The position numbers and the translations under genes were made by a program. A stretch of 64,000 bases of DNA. Source: JAAEPI01 sp965212145. Lineage in GTDB: Bacteria; Bacteroidota; Bacteroidia; Cytophagales; Cyclobacteriaceae. Each line of letters starts with the position of its first letter. The stretch's first letter is position 1. Shown one piece after another: positions 53,145 through 62,309 of the stretch. Location of the stretch: contig CBDBUY010000002.1 of NCBI GenBank assembly GCA_965212145.1, forward strand, positions 1 through 64,000, in the 5' to 3' direction. The notes beneath the pieces are model-generated. The model searched no databases. It worked only from the letters and a program-made list of their open reading frames with translations, and had not been told where the DNA came from.

Positions 53145-53650
53145 GCCTTCTTCTTTTTGTAGACCGGCACGGTGCTGCAAGGCTCTCCGTACATCAAACT
53201 GGAAACCACAGGAATCAGGGCTTTTGAAATCTCCGTGTAGGCGTATTCTTTGTTCTTGATGTCTCCACAACCTTTGATCACCACTTTGGCATTTGTCCAG
53301 TCTTCCTGCATCAGTTTGTCGATGGCTTTGCTGATTATAGCTTTTTCCAGATCGTCTTCTGAGCCCTGTACCACGAGATTAGCATCTTGCAACTTACTAA
53401 CCAGCAGCATGTACGCCCAGATTGGGATAACGACATCTTCGGAGCAAAAGATTCGAACATTCTGGCCGTCATAAGTGGACCAGTCGTGTTCTTTCAGAAA
53501 TTGCCGAAAGTCTTTTTCTCGCAAGATCAAGCCTTGAAAAAGCACTTCTTTCAGGTCAAGGGTCGCTGTGGCACCTTTATGAAGGTACTCCCCCAAATCA
53601 ATGGATTTCAATGGGCTACTTGCTACTCTGTTGACGATCACTTCTTCCAT
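53141..53650 (-). CDS. DUF2480 family protein
   Basis: 169 residues, soluble. Matches the DUF2480 pattern of Bacteroidota: NRVASSPLKSIDLGEYL at the start, LILREKDFRQFLKEHDWSTYDGQNVRIFCSEDVVIP in the middle, VVIKGCGDIKNKEYAYTEISKAL and the C-terminal CSTVPVYKKKK. Function not known; the conserved Cys in IKGCG and PCSTVP could bind a metal or form a disulfide, an inference. It is the last gene of the leftward rpmH-rnpA-S41-tsaB run, 33 bp after tsaB. Confidence 0.9.
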   Translation of the reverse strand: MEEVIVNRVASSPLKSIDLGEYLHKGATATLDLKEVLFQGLILREKDFRQFLKEHDWSTYDGQNVRIFCSEDVVIPIWAYMLLVSKLQDANLVVQGSEDDLEKAIISKAIDKLMQEDWTNAKVVIKGCGDIKNKEYAYTEISKALIPVVSSLMYGEPCSTVPVYKKKKA

Positions 53651-53683
53651 ACTTTTACAAACTTACCAATCTTAAGATTAGTT

Positions 53684-54358
53684 TTAAAGGAGCTTCTTTG
53701 CCGGCTTGGTCTGAAATTCTTTGAGATAAAAAGGCTCAAAATACGCCACATCCTCAAATTGTTCCGCTTGATATTTCAATTCAGCTAACTCACCAACTTC
53801 TTCAGCGGAAGGATTCAGGTTTTCAACCCATTGAAGATTTTCCTGATTTAGAACTTCTTTGGTTTTGGCGGCACCGTCTCCATACAAGTAGATCGCGGAA
53901 TCTGTAAAATCCGCAAGAGCATCTTCGGTGACGATCAGAGCCGTATCCGGCCAGATTTCCAAATCATCTCGGTGTAGATGGCAGTACACCTCCATTCTTC
54001 GCGCATCGATCATCGGGCAGAAATACCCGGAAACATAAAGTTTTTGACCCTTCAGTGTCATGGCTTTCAACGTGGAAATCCCGATGAGTTTTTTGTCCAG
54101 TGAATATGCCAGACTCTTGGCAGTGGTCACACCTATTCTGAGTCCGGTATAGGAGCCGGGACCAGACGACACGGCGAATGCATCAACGTCAATTAATTCT
54201 ATCTCGCAATTGAGGAGCATTTCCTTGATAATGACTGGAAGGAGGGAGGAGTGTGATTTCTCAAGATGATAGGTCTGTGATGCCACCAATTTGCCGTCAT
54301 CATGAAAAGCCACCGAACAGACTTTGGTGGCCGTCTCAATGCTCACGATTTTGCCCAT
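53684..54358 (-). CDS. tsaB: tRNA threonylcarbamoyladenosine biosynthesis protein TsaB
   Basis: 224 residues, ASKHA fold. TsaB pairs with TsaD and TsaE to make the t6A modification at position 37 of ANN-decoding tRNAs. Visible: ISIETATKVCSVAFHDDG-like start, SSGPGSYTGLRIGVTTAKSLAYSLDKKLIGISTL in the nucleotide/dimer region, and PMIDARRMEVYCHL. Its start overlaps the S41 protease stop by one base, so translation is probably coupled. Confidence 0.93.
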   Translation of the reverse strand: MGKIVSIETATKVCSVAFHDDGKLVASQTYHLEKSHSSLLPVIIKEMLLNCEIELIDVDAFAVSSGPGSYTGLRIGVTTAKSLAYSLDKKLIGISTLKAMTLKGQKLYVSGYFCPMIDARRMEVYCHLHRDDLEIWPDTALIVTEDALADFTDSAIYLYGDGAAKTKEVLNQENLQWVENLNPSAEEVGELAELKYQAEQFEDVAYFEPFYLKEFQTKPAKKLL

Positions 54359-56001
54359 TAGTTAGAGAGCAGTTTATTGTATTGCTCCAAATCTGACAGC
54401 ACTTCCACAGCTTTGAGAATGTCAGGATCTTTATCAAAAGTCGATTCAATGTTGCCTCTTTCAAGATAAAATCGAGTGGCAATTTCCTGCTCGAGGAGCA
54501 TCTGAATTTCGGAGCGATAGGTTTCAAGATCCCGGGTTTTAGTTTCCTGAATTTTCTGCTCCAGTGCTTTGATGGCAGGTTCAACCGTTTTCTTATGGAT
54601 ATCCTCGAGAGCAACCTTTTTAAGTTTAGTAAGCTGTTTCTCCAACTCGGTTTGGTAGGAGAATTTCTGCTTCTTCAACCATGATTTGAACTGGTCGTAT
54701 TCAGCATCCTTCAGTCGGAATTCTTTTGGTTCACTGATTTCTTCATTATCGAAATGGTATTTCGTGGCATAGTGGAAAAGCAGATCGTTTTCCATCAGAC
54801 TTTTTGTGACAGGGGCGTATTCAATTTTTGCCACTTCAATATCAGGATCCACACCACCTCCATCGTACACTTTTCTGCCAACCGCCGTGGTAAACTCACT
54901 TTTCAGTGAATCCGGGACACTTCCGACACTTCCATCCGGATTTCTGTTCGAATAATCCAGTGCCTGAATGCAACGACCACTTGGGATGTAGTATTTGGCC
55001 GTGGTGACTTTTAGTTGAGAATTGTAAGCCAAAGGACGGGTTTGCTGGACGAGACCTTTCCCAAAAGATTTGCGCCCAATCAAAACTCCACGATCGTAAT
55101 CTTGCATCACGCCCGAGACGATCTCAGAGGCGGAGGCCGAACTGCTATTGATCAAAACTACCAAGGGAATGTCAGTGTCAGTAGGCAGGTTTAGTGTATT
55201 GTAGAGCTGAGTCCATTCATCCAACTTGCCACGTGTGGTCACGACCTCCTGATCCTTTTCGATAAACACGTTACAAATGTTCACGGCCTCATTGAGCAGA
55301 CCACCGGGGTTTCCTCTAACATCCAGAATGATTTTTTCCGCTCCTTGCTCCTTAAGTTCAAGTAAAGCAGATTTGACCTCATTACCTGCCTTTGAAGTAA
55401 AGTCTGTCAGTTTCATGTAGCCAATTGACTCATCGACCATTCCATGGAAAGGTACGTTCTTCACAGTGACCTTTTCCCTATTCAACTTCACCTCAAAAGG
55501 TTTGTCAACTCCGTACCTATTGACTTTAAGTGTGATTTCAGATTTCGCTTGACCGTTGAGCAATTGCTTGGTCTGATCAGCCGTCATACCGGTGATTTCC
55601 ACACCATTGATTTCGAGGATTTCATCCCCGATTTTCAAGCCAGCCCGATCTGCAGCAAAACCTTCATAAGGCATGATGATCGTACTGACTCCATTTTTCT
55701 TATCCACTAAAGCCCCAATCCCGGCGTATTCTCCAGTGGCAGCCGTTCGGTAATTTTCGATATCGTCCTCAGGGATGTAATTCGTGTAAGGATCGAGGGA
55801 GGCCAGCATGGCTTCAATGCCAGTTCGCATGACCAAGGAAGGATTCACATCATCCACATAGTAGGCATTGACTTCTTTATATAGCGTCGCGAAAATGTCC
55901 AGATTCTTAACTATTTCGAAATAGCGATCCTTATTGGGTATGGCTGCTGAGAGTAGACCTATGGCCAGAATAGAGAGGCCTAGTATTTTAATTTTTTTCA
56001 T
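54358..56001 (-). CDS. S41 family C-terminal processing peptidase
   Basis: 547 residues from the ATG at 56001 (MKKIKILGLSILAIG), which gives a clean signal anchor; longer in-frame starts (56010, 56034) only add hydrophilic residues inside rnpA. A PDZ domain (about 85-165; YAGIGALVDKKNG, GFAADRAGLKIGDEILEING) is followed by the S41 core with the Ser in INSSSASASEIVSG and the Lys in GRKSFGKGLVQ, then a long helical C-terminal region. It cleaves proteins at their C-termini in the periplasm. The start overlaps rnpA by 14 bp and the stop overlaps tsaB. Confidence 0.93.
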   Translation of the reverse strand: MKKIKILGLSILAIGLLSAAIPNKDRYFEIVKNLDIFATLYKEVNAYYVDDVNPSLVMRTGIEAMLASLDPYTNYIPEDDIENYRTAATGEYAGIGALVDKKNGVSTIIMPYEGFAADRAGLKIGDEILEINGVEITGMTADQTKQLLNGQAKSEITLKVNRYGVDKPFEVKLNREKVTVKNVPFHGMVDESIGYMKLTDFTSKAGNEVKSALLELKEQGAEKIILDVRGNPGGLLNEAVNICNVFIEKDQEVVTTRGKLDEWTQLYNTLNLPTDTDIPLVVLINSSSASASEIVSGVMQDYDRGVLIGRKSFGKGLVQQTRPLAYNSQLKVTTAKYYIPSGRCIQALDYSNRNPDGSVGSVPDSLKSEFTTAVGRKVYDGGGVDPDIEVAKIEYAPVTKSLMENDLLFHYATKYHFDNEEISEPKEFRLKDAEYDQFKSWLKKQKFSYQTELEKQLTKLKKVALEDIHKKTVEPAIKALEQKIQETKTRDLETYRSEIQMLLEQEIATRFYLERGNIESTFDKDPDILKAVEVLSDLEQYNKLLSN

Positions 56002-56389
56002 CACTGTCATCGATTCGTTTCTTGAAACGCCCAAGCAAAGTAATCAGATTCTTCTCGATTTGCTCGAAAGGTAGGATCTCATCGCTTTGGTAAATAATTG
56101 CAACGTGATAGGAGGACTGAGGTTCTTGAAGAAGCAGGTGTTTATTCAGGCGGTAAACTTCGCGGATGCGGCGTTTGATCAGATTTCGATCTACTGCCCT
56201 TTTAATTTTCTTCTTGGGCACTGTGATTAAAACACGAAAAGTAGGATTTTCCTCAACTGGGAGGTACTTGAGGAGAAATGGATGCAAAAAAATTGAGGAA
56301 CCGCGTCTGAACAGTTCCTCTGTTTTCTTTTTCCCTGTCAGCCGTTCAGCTTTGGAGAATCCGAATTTTTTAGGCCCTATTTCGGTCAT
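55988..56389 (-). CDS. rnpA: Ribonuclease P protein component
   Basis: 133 residues. Basic protein subunit of RNase P, which trims the 5' ends of tRNA precursors. Visible: FSKAERLTGKKKTEELFRRGSS at the start, FRVLITVPKKKIKRAVDRNLIKRRIREVYRLNK with the RNR-type RNA-binding motif. It lies 12 bp after rpmH, the universal bacterial pair, and overlaps the S41 protease start by 14 bp. Confidence 0.95.
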   Translation of the reverse strand: MTEIGPKKFGFSKAERLTGKKKTEELFRRGSSIFLHPFLLKYLPVEENPTFRVLITVPKKKIKRAVDRNLIKRRIREVYRLNKHLLLQEPQSSYHVAIIYQSDEILPFEQIEKNLITLLGRFKKRIDDSDEKN

Positions 56390-56401
56390 AGGCCATACAG
56401 T

Positions 56402-56557
56402 TTATTTTTTGTGAGTCTCGTCAGAAACGGTCAATCTTTTACGACCTTTTGCACGTCTTTTAGCGATCACGTTTTGACCGTTTGTGCTCTCCATTCTTGA
56501 ACGGAAACCGTGCTTATTTTTTCTTTTTCTGACTGATGGTTGAAATGTCCTTTTCAT
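56402..56557 (-). CDS. rpmH: 50S ribosomal protein L34
   Basis: 51 residues: MKRTFQPSVRKRKNKHGF, RSRMESTNGQNVIAKRRAKGRKRLTVSD, the almost invariant L34 sequence. It starts the leftward operon with rnpA. An open frame runs 21 codons further upstream but without family support. dnaA, often close by in other phyla, is not in the window. Confidence 0.98.
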   Translation of the reverse strand: MKRTFQPSVRKRKNKHGFRSRMESTNGQNVIAKRRAKGRKRLTVSDETHKK

Positions 56558-56638
56558 CTTTTTCTGAGCGTTCGTTAAAAACGGAGGGCAAAGATAGAAA
56601 AATCTCTGCCCTCCATGCAAGTTTTCAGTAAAATGTCT

Positions 56639-58708
56639 TTACTCTACTTTGAAAGTATCCTCTGGTAAATCTTGATTAACCAGAACTTCTGTCGCCTTTG
56701 AGTCTATTTTCTGAGGCCCCATTTGCTGCACCATCTGGTGGAAGACCATGATTCCATCCACTTCCTTGTAATCTTTGTAATCTACGTTTTGGGTAAATAC
56801 GCCCTGTGGAGTTTCAAGTGTTTTGGAGTATCTGACTTTTAGACCGGTTTCAGCATCAAAATATAATGTGTACTTTGATCCTTTGGGCAGAGTGACTTCC
56901 ACGCCGTAGGCGTCCTTATCATTGATTTGCTCCAGGCCGCTGAGTTGCATTTCTGCACCTACTTCTTCCAAATCAAATTCGGTAAAGATTCCGTTCGCAA
57001 ATGCAATTTCCTCCTTGCTTGCATCGTCCATTGGAAGTTTGTTGCCCATTTGAAGCGTCATGGCATCTGAGCCATTGGAAACTGCCTTCATGGCCGTCAT
57101 TGGCCCCATAGACACTGTTACACTGGATTTCTTCCCATCGGCCATCACGTAATCCATGTTTAGTTTTTGGCCCATCATTTCGGCCTCCATTTTTAACGTA
57201 ACATTTTTAACGTTTGCCAGTGCTTCGTCACCACCAATTGCTTCTTTGTATTTCGCAAGAACGGACTCTACGGTCAGTCCTTCAGGCAACTTGGCCAAGG
57301 CCGGATCCACTTCATTTCCATAAATATCAAAATACTTGACATCTCCGAAGGAGGCTACTTTATCAGCTATTTCACCTGCTTTCCCGACAATGTTGATGTA
57401 CGAATTATCTGGCTTGATGTATTTCTTGGCCATGGCAACCACATCGTCTTTTGTGACTGCTTGTAGCTTCTGAATATAGGTGGCATAATAATCCTCTGGT
57501 AATCCGTAAATCGCGGTGTTCACTGCGAAATTGGCAACCGTCTGTGGTCTCTCAAGTGAGCGAGAGAAACTTCCGGCAATGGAGTTTTTGGCCAGATTGA
57601 GCTCATCATCGGATATATTTCCATCAATCATTTGCTGCATTTCGTAGAAAAATTCTACCAATGAGCTATCCGTGACTTCATTCCGAACTTCTGCCGTTGC
57701 TCTGAATCTGGAGACCAACTCATCTGAGGAAAGAGATGAATAACTGCCGTAGGTGTATCCTTTGTCCTCTCGAAGGTTCATGAAGAGCTTCGCTGATCCG
57801 GTACCACCCAAAATTCCGTTCATGACGCGAACAGGGATCACATCGGAATCGCCTACCGGCAATACTACCGGGTAGGTCACATTGATTACCGACTGAACCG
57901 AGCTGGATCGGTTGACGATATTGACCTGACGCTTTTCTGGAGCCTGAGGAGTATCGTAGGTCATTTTCGGAATTTCTCCGGCTTCCCAATTCTTGAAGTA
58001 CGATTTAATCAACTTCTTGGTCTTCTTGGGATCTACATCTCCGACAATCGCGAGGTAGGCCACATTTGGTTTGAAGTATGTTGAATGGTGGTTTACCAAA
58101 TCCTCAACAGTGATATTGGCGACTGTTTCCTCTGTTTGGAACTCACCGTACGGATGGTCTGATCCGTAAACAATCTTCCTGTTTAGGTTGCTCATGATGG
58201 CATTCGGATCTTCTTTGTTAGCAGCCAATCCAGAGATGGTCTGAGTTCTGATTTTTTCCAATTCTTCTTCGGGGAAGGTTGGATTAAACAGCACGTCAGT
58301 CATCAATTCCAGAATTTTCTCCTCGTACTTTGATAGACCAGACGCAAATACTGAGGAAGAACTTGCCGCCAGGCTTGCTCCGATAAAATCGATTTCTTCA
58401 TCCAGTTGCTCTTTAGTTCGAGTTTCGGTCCCTCGGCGAAGCATCTGCCCCATCATGCTGAGGTATCCAACTTTATCTCCTTCAAGGATTGGATCAAGAT
58501 CAAATTGCAGACTGTAGCTCACGCGAGGCAGCTTATGGTTTTCAATGATATAGACCTTCAGGCCATTTTTCAATTCAAAGCTCTCGTAATCGCCGATCTC
58601 AATTGGTCTTGGAGTGGCTGGCTCTGGTAATTTGCTTCTGTCTATCTGGGCGAAAACTGGAAGTGTTCCAATCAATGCGATAATCGCTAGTATATTTTTT
58701 AGTTTCAT
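56639..58708 (-). CDS. M16 peptidase homologue, inactive partner, with extra C-terminal LolA-like domain
   Basis: 689 residues. Signal peptide (about 1-20, ending LPVFAQ). Two M16-type halves (about 35-450; DYESFELKNGLKVYIIENHKLPRVS, NPTFPEEELEKIR, TVANFAVNTAIYGLPEDYY). The HxxEH zinc site is missing: the aligned place reads YLSMMGQMLRRGT, so this chain is not catalytic. Residues about 475-689 form a separate beta-rich domain (MEAEMMGQKLNMDYVMADG, YTLYFDAETGLKVRYSKTL) resembling LolA/outer-membrane-lipoprotein-sorting domains. It follows the active M16 gene by 19 bp, and the two probably form a periplasmic heterodimer. Confidence 0.85.
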   Translation of the reverse strand: MKLKNILAIIALIGTLPVFAQIDRSKLPEPATPRPIEIGDYESFELKNGLKVYIIENHKLPRVSYSLQFDLDPILEGDKVGYLSMMGQMLRRGTETRTKEQLDEEIDFIGASLAASSSSVFASGLSKYEEKILELMTDVLFNPTFPEEELEKIRTQTISGLAANKEDPNAIMSNLNRKIVYGSDHPYGEFQTEETVANITVEDLVNHHSTYFKPNVAYLAIVGDVDPKKTKKLIKSYFKNWEAGEIPKMTYDTPQAPEKRQVNIVNRSSSVQSVINVTYPVVLPVGDSDVIPVRVMNGILGGTGSAKLFMNLREDKGYTYGSYSSLSSDELVSRFRATAEVRNEVTDSSLVEFFYEMQQMIDGNISDDELNLAKNSIAGSFSRSLERPQTVANFAVNTAIYGLPEDYYATYIQKLQAVTKDDVVAMAKKYIKPDNSYINIVGKAGEIADKVASFGDVKYFDIYGNEVDPALAKLPEGLTVESVLAKYKEAIGGDEALANVKNVTLKMEAEMMGQKLNMDYVMADGKKSSVTVSMGPMTAMKAVSNGSDAMTLQMGNKLPMDDASKEEIAFANGIFTEFDLEEVGAEMQLSGLEQINDKDAYGVEVTLPKGSKYTLYFDAETGLKVRYSKTLETPQGVFTQNVDYKDYKEVDGIMVFHQMVQQMGPQKIDSKATEVLVNQDLPEDTFKVE

Positions 58709-58727
58709 CGTGTTGTCAACTTTAGAA

Positions 58728-60077
58728 TTACTGATCAGATTTAAGCTCGGTGCTCTCTGGTGATTTTTGAGCTGATTTAGGGAGGTATGTCAGCACCACT
58801 CTATTTTCCGGGACCAAATATTTCTTGGCAACCCTGACTATGTCCTCTTTGGTCACAGCCATATACCGATCGATTTCTGTGTTAATCAAATTGGCATCAC
58901 CGAAGTAGGTGTGGTAGTTTGATAAGCTTTCACCCACTCCAGCTACAGAACTGTTGGATGAAATGAAGGCCGTTTCAATTTGATTTCTCAGTTTCTGAAA
59001 CTCTCTGTCACTCAGTCCGTCCGATTTTACCTTCTCGATTTCTATATTCATGGCCTCTTCCAATTCTTCCGGAGTTTTGCCCATGTTAGTCAGCCCAAAT
59101 GCAATAAACAATCCGGCACTTTCCATTGAAAAAGGGATGGAAGCAGATTGTAAAGCGATTTGCTTTTTGTCAACGATCTCCTTCTGGAATCGTGAGCTTC
59201 CACCTCCTGAAAGAAGGGTGGTAAGCATATCCAGCGCATAGTAGTCGCTGGTACCTTCAGCAACAGTTCGATAGGCTTGTATCACTGCCGGCAATTGGAT
59301 ATTGTCGAAAACCACATCTCTTACTTCGCCGTTTTGTTTTGGATCCTTGAATTCTGGTCTGGGGATTTCCTTTGTTCCTCGAGGGATTTCGCCGAAATAT
59401 TTCTCCACGAGTTTCTTCGTTTCGGAAATCGAAATATCTCCCGCTATGGAGAGCGTCGCATTATTTGGTACGTAAAATGTTTCGAAGAAATCCTCGAAAT
59501 CCTCCTGCGTGGCAGCATCAATATCTTCGAATGAACCGATAGGTGTCCACTCGTACGGAGTGTCTTTAAATGAGCGCTTGAAGATCTCATCGACAATTGA
59601 TCCGTATGGCTGATTGTCAATTCTCAGCCTCTTTTCTTCTTTTACCACTTCTTTCTGCGTCGCAACCCCTGTGGAGTCAATGGTGGCATGAAGCATTCTT
59701 TCCGATTCCATGTATAGGCCGAGCTCCAGGTGATGAGAGGGAAGTGTCTCATAATAAAAGGTGCGGTCGTTGGAGGTGTTTGCGTTTAGCGTTCCTCCAG
59801 CACTTTCTATGATTTTGAAAAATGTTCCTCGCTCGATATTCGGGGATCCTTCAAACATCAAATGCTCGAAGAAGTGAGCGAATCCAGTTCTTCCTTCCGG
59901 TTCATTCTTGGAACCTACGTGGTAAAGAACTGATACATTGACAATGGGCGTGGTGTTATCCTGATGCAGGATCACATGGAGGCCATTGTCCAGGTCGTAT
60001 TCCTCAAACTCAATGCGCTTTTCTTGTGCGAAAGCGGCAGTGGTAAAAAGGAGTGCAATTGCTGCTAGTTTTCTCAT
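58728..60077 (-). CDS. M16 family zinc metallopeptidase, active subunit
   Basis: 449 residues. Signal peptide (about 1-18, ending AAFAQ). Inverzincin motif HFFEH (His68, Glu71, His72) in GFAHFFEHLMFEGS, with the downstream Glu expected in the helix after TQKEVVKEEKR. The rest of the two-domain half follows the M16 plan (NNATLSIAGDISISETKKLVEKYFGE, LLSGGGSSRFQKEIVDKKQIAL). Secreted to the periplasm, it presumably degrades peptides with the inactive partner encoded 19 bp downstream. Confidence 0.93.
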   Translation of the reverse strand: MRKLAAIALLFTTAAFAQEKRIEFEEYDLDNGLHVILHQDNTTPIVNVSVLYHVGSKNEPEGRTGFAHFFEHLMFEGSPNIERGTFFKIIESAGGTLNANTSNDRTFYYETLPSHHLELGLYMESERMLHATIDSTGVATQKEVVKEEKRLRIDNQPYGSIVDEIFKRSFKDTPYEWTPIGSFEDIDAATQEDFEDFFETFYVPNNATLSIAGDISISETKKLVEKYFGEIPRGTKEIPRPEFKDPKQNGEVRDVVFDNIQLPAVIQAYRTVAEGTSDYYALDMLTTLLSGGGSSRFQKEIVDKKQIALQSASIPFSMESAGLFIAFGLTNMGKTPEELEEAMNIEIEKVKSDGLSDREFQKLRNQIETAFISSNSSVAGVGESLSNYHTYFGDANLINTEIDRYMAVTKEDIVRVAKKYLVPENRVVLTYLPKSAQKSPESTELKSDQ

Positions 60078-60157
60078 ATTACGTCTAAATCATTTTAATC
60101 TTGGCGGCAAAAATAAAGCTAACGGCGAAACGACCTAAATAATTTCCATGGAAGGAA

Positions 60158-61690
60158 TTACTGCCAGTCTGAATAAATGAATCTGCCTACATCCGTGGAC
60201 GGTTCCGTTGGCGAAATATGGACATTGACCACCTCTCTGAAAACCTTGCTGATGGTGTACATCCACTCTTGGGCTTCATAACCCACATACAGGATATGAA
60301 AGGAAAAAAGGTCTTTTTCGGCTCGCTCAAAATAGATTTCTCTTCTGATACGAGAGTAATTCTGAATAGCGGCTCGCAAGTCTTTGTATTTCCTATTGCT
60401 GGCCTTAGTTGCGTTGTAGGTCGGCAGGCCTTTGACCATGTTTTTGTTCTGCCAATGGTATGCCATGGGATTGTTCCACCACCTAGGGAATGAAACTGTG
60501 GCAAATCCACTTTCCGAAATCATAATGGAGGTGACGAAAAGCGGATTGATTTGCGCTTTTTCACTTTCCTCAACAATGAGTCTGGCTAATTCCTGTGGGG
60601 TAATTTTCTCTTGTTCATCCACATCTTGAAGGAAGTAAAGACATTGCGGAAAATTGTCTGCCAGATATTGTCCGAGTGTAGATATGAATTCCTCACTGTA
60701 AAAATCAACTTGAGAAATGTCTACAGAATTTTCAGGTTGCGTGGGGTAGGAATAAAACTCGAAATCATTTAAAGCTCGTTCCTGTGATTTAGCGTTGACT
60801 GGTCGGACGCATCGAAATCCGATTGAATAATTATAGTTGCTAGGGGCAGCATAGCTTCTATAATGAACCTTCAAATAGTCGGGATTTGGACTTCCCCAGC
60901 CACCACCACGAACTACGCGGGATCTTCCGACTTCATGACCTCCCGGATTGCAATTCGACGATTCCGAATAGTAATCCTCACCGAACCAGTCGTTGCACCA
61001 CTCCCAAACATTTCCGGCCATTCCGTAAAGTCCGAAGGCATTTTTCTTTTGCGTTTTCACTGTGGCCAGCCGCCACCATTCGCTTTGCTTGTGTCCTTTG
61101 TCCGTATCGTAATTCGCCCAGGTATCATCAAACTCATCTCCCCAAGGGTAGTCTTTTTGATCTAGCCCCCCTCTCGCGGCGTACTCCCATTCTGCTTCAG
61201 TGGGTAACCTATATCCGTTAGCGCCGGAATCAAGTCGCCATCCTTCCAATCCCCAGGCATCTTTAGCCCCAGTTTTAACATAAGCTGGAGAAAGACCATT
61301 TTCGAGACTTCTCCAGTTGCAATAATTGATCGCATGATACCAGCTGATGCCGGAAATGGGTTGATCAGGAATGTTGTACGTACTATAATCCCAGTAACGG
61401 GTTTTGCTCCCCCCATCTGCGATATAGGCCTGAAAATCGGCGTAGGTTACCGGTGTTTCATCCATGTAAAATCCCTGAATCTTCACTTCATGGACAGGTG
61501 CCTTTTCAGCAGTTGAATCACCCATAAGGAAAGATCCTGAAGGAATCAACACCATTTTTTTAGGGTCCTCGATGGATTGCTGAAGGGTATCCGTTTCGGT
61601 GAAACAATCAGGTGTTGATGTTGTTTGCTCGGCTTTTTTTGGTGAGCAAAATGAGAGAAGTAAGATCAGAACTGGGGTAGCGTGCTTCAT
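60158..61690 (-). CDS. SUMF1 (formylglycine-generating-enzyme-like) domain fused to a glucosaminidase-like domain
   Basis: 510 residues. A short hydrophobic leader with Cys15 (LSFCSPKK; weak lipobox). Residues about 45-300 are a SUMF1/C-type-lectin-like domain (MVLIPSGSFLMGD, RLPTEAEWEYAARGG, GNVWEWCNDWFGEDYY, SRVVRGGGWGSP, SIGFRCVRP), as in GldJ/GldK and in modification enzymes. Residues about 335-510 match the Bax/endo-beta-N-acetylglucosaminidase-type pattern: NPLFVTSIMISESGFATVSF, WWNNPMAYHW, LPTYNATKASNRKYKDLRAAIQNYSR. The fusion of the two is unusual. It probably sits in the envelope and touches peptidoglycan; activity is an inference. It follows the amidase-like gene by 16 bp. Confidence 0.75.
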   Translation of the reverse strand: MKHATPVLILLLSFCSPKKAEQTTSTPDCFTETDTLQQSIEDPKKMVLIPSGSFLMGDSTAEKAPVHEVKIQGFYMDETPVTYADFQAYIADGGSKTRYWDYSTYNIPDQPISGISWYHAINYCNWRSLENGLSPAYVKTGAKDAWGLEGWRLDSGANGYRLPTEAEWEYAARGGLDQKDYPWGDEFDDTWANYDTDKGHKQSEWWRLATVKTQKKNAFGLYGMAGNVWEWCNDWFGEDYYSESSNCNPGGHEVGRSRVVRGGGWGSPNPDYLKVHYRSYAAPSNYNYSIGFRCVRPVNAKSQERALNDFEFYSYPTQPENSVDISQVDFYSEEFISTLGQYLADNFPQCLYFLQDVDEQEKITPQELARLIVEESEKAQINPLFVTSIMISESGFATVSFPRWWNNPMAYHWQNKNMVKGLPTYNATKASNRKYKDLRAAIQNYSRIRREIYFERAEKDLFSFHILYVGYEAQEWMYTISKVFREVVNVHISPTEPSTDVGRFIYSDWQ

Positions 61691-61706
61691 CGGCTCGAAG
61701 ATAGAC

Positions 61707-62309
61707 TCATCCTTTGAGCCGTGCGATATAAATTCGTTTGATGTCTATGTCCCTGTCCCCTGTCCCAATGGTTTCTACCCGATCGCCGATTCCATTGGTA
61801 GACTTCTGTGTACTACGGTATTTGATGCCAATGATTTTTCCCGATGAATCTTTGATCCAGTCGAGAAAAATAACCGAGTGCCCCGATTTATTATTCCGCC
61901 AGAATTGCACGAAATCTCCAGGCTCAGCCTCAGCATGCAGGACGGGCATTCCCAGCCCCAGTTTTTCCAACGAAAAGAGGCATTGGGTTTCAGCAGATTC
62001 GGTATTTGTGCCATACCAGTTTCTTTGAAGCCATTTGATATCAGCTACATCCAAGTGATTAATTTTCTTGGATTCCAGCAAGGCATCAAAAGCCACCATG
62101 AATGTGTACCCGCTGCAAAAGGTACCTTCGTTGCTTTTCTTTAGTATCTCAGCATTTTTGAAAAAGATAGATTTTGGTACGCCGGTGCTTGACCACTTGT
62201 AACCTCCGCCTTCCAGACTGTTCGCAATCTGAAGCACACGCGAGTTGAGATTCTGCCCATGCACACTCCCAATCACCAAAACTGAAATCAAGAAAACATG
62301 AAATTTCAT
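61707..62309 (-). CDS. Secreted CHAP/NlpC-P60-like amidase
   Basis: 200 residues. Signal peptide (about 1-19, ending GSVHGQN). Papain-like hallmarks: Cys65 in GTFCSGYTFMVA and His144 in PGDFVQFWRNNKSGHSVIFLDW, in the order and spacing of CHAP/NlpC-P60 hydrolases that cut peptidoglycan peptides or similar amides. Its ATG overlaps the stop of the PfkB kinase gene in ATGA, so translation is coupled. The next gene encodes the SUMF1-glucosaminidase protein, so this pair may act on cell-wall material. Confidence 0.75.
   Translation of the reverse strand: MKFHVFLISVLVIGSVHGQNLNSRVLQIANSLEGGGYKWSSTGVPKSIFFKNAEILKKSNEGTFCSGYTFMVAFDALLESKKINHLDVADIKWLQRNWYGTNTESAETQCLFSLEKLGLGMPVLHAEAEPGDFVQFWRNNKSGHSVIFLDWIKDSSGKIIGIKYRSTQKSTNGIGDRVETIGTGDRDIDIKRIYIARLKG

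Noticed and set aside
52599..53270. Minus-strand frames inside the WD40 gene
   Set aside because: Shadow frames without a start context; the plus-strand WD40 repeats explain the region.
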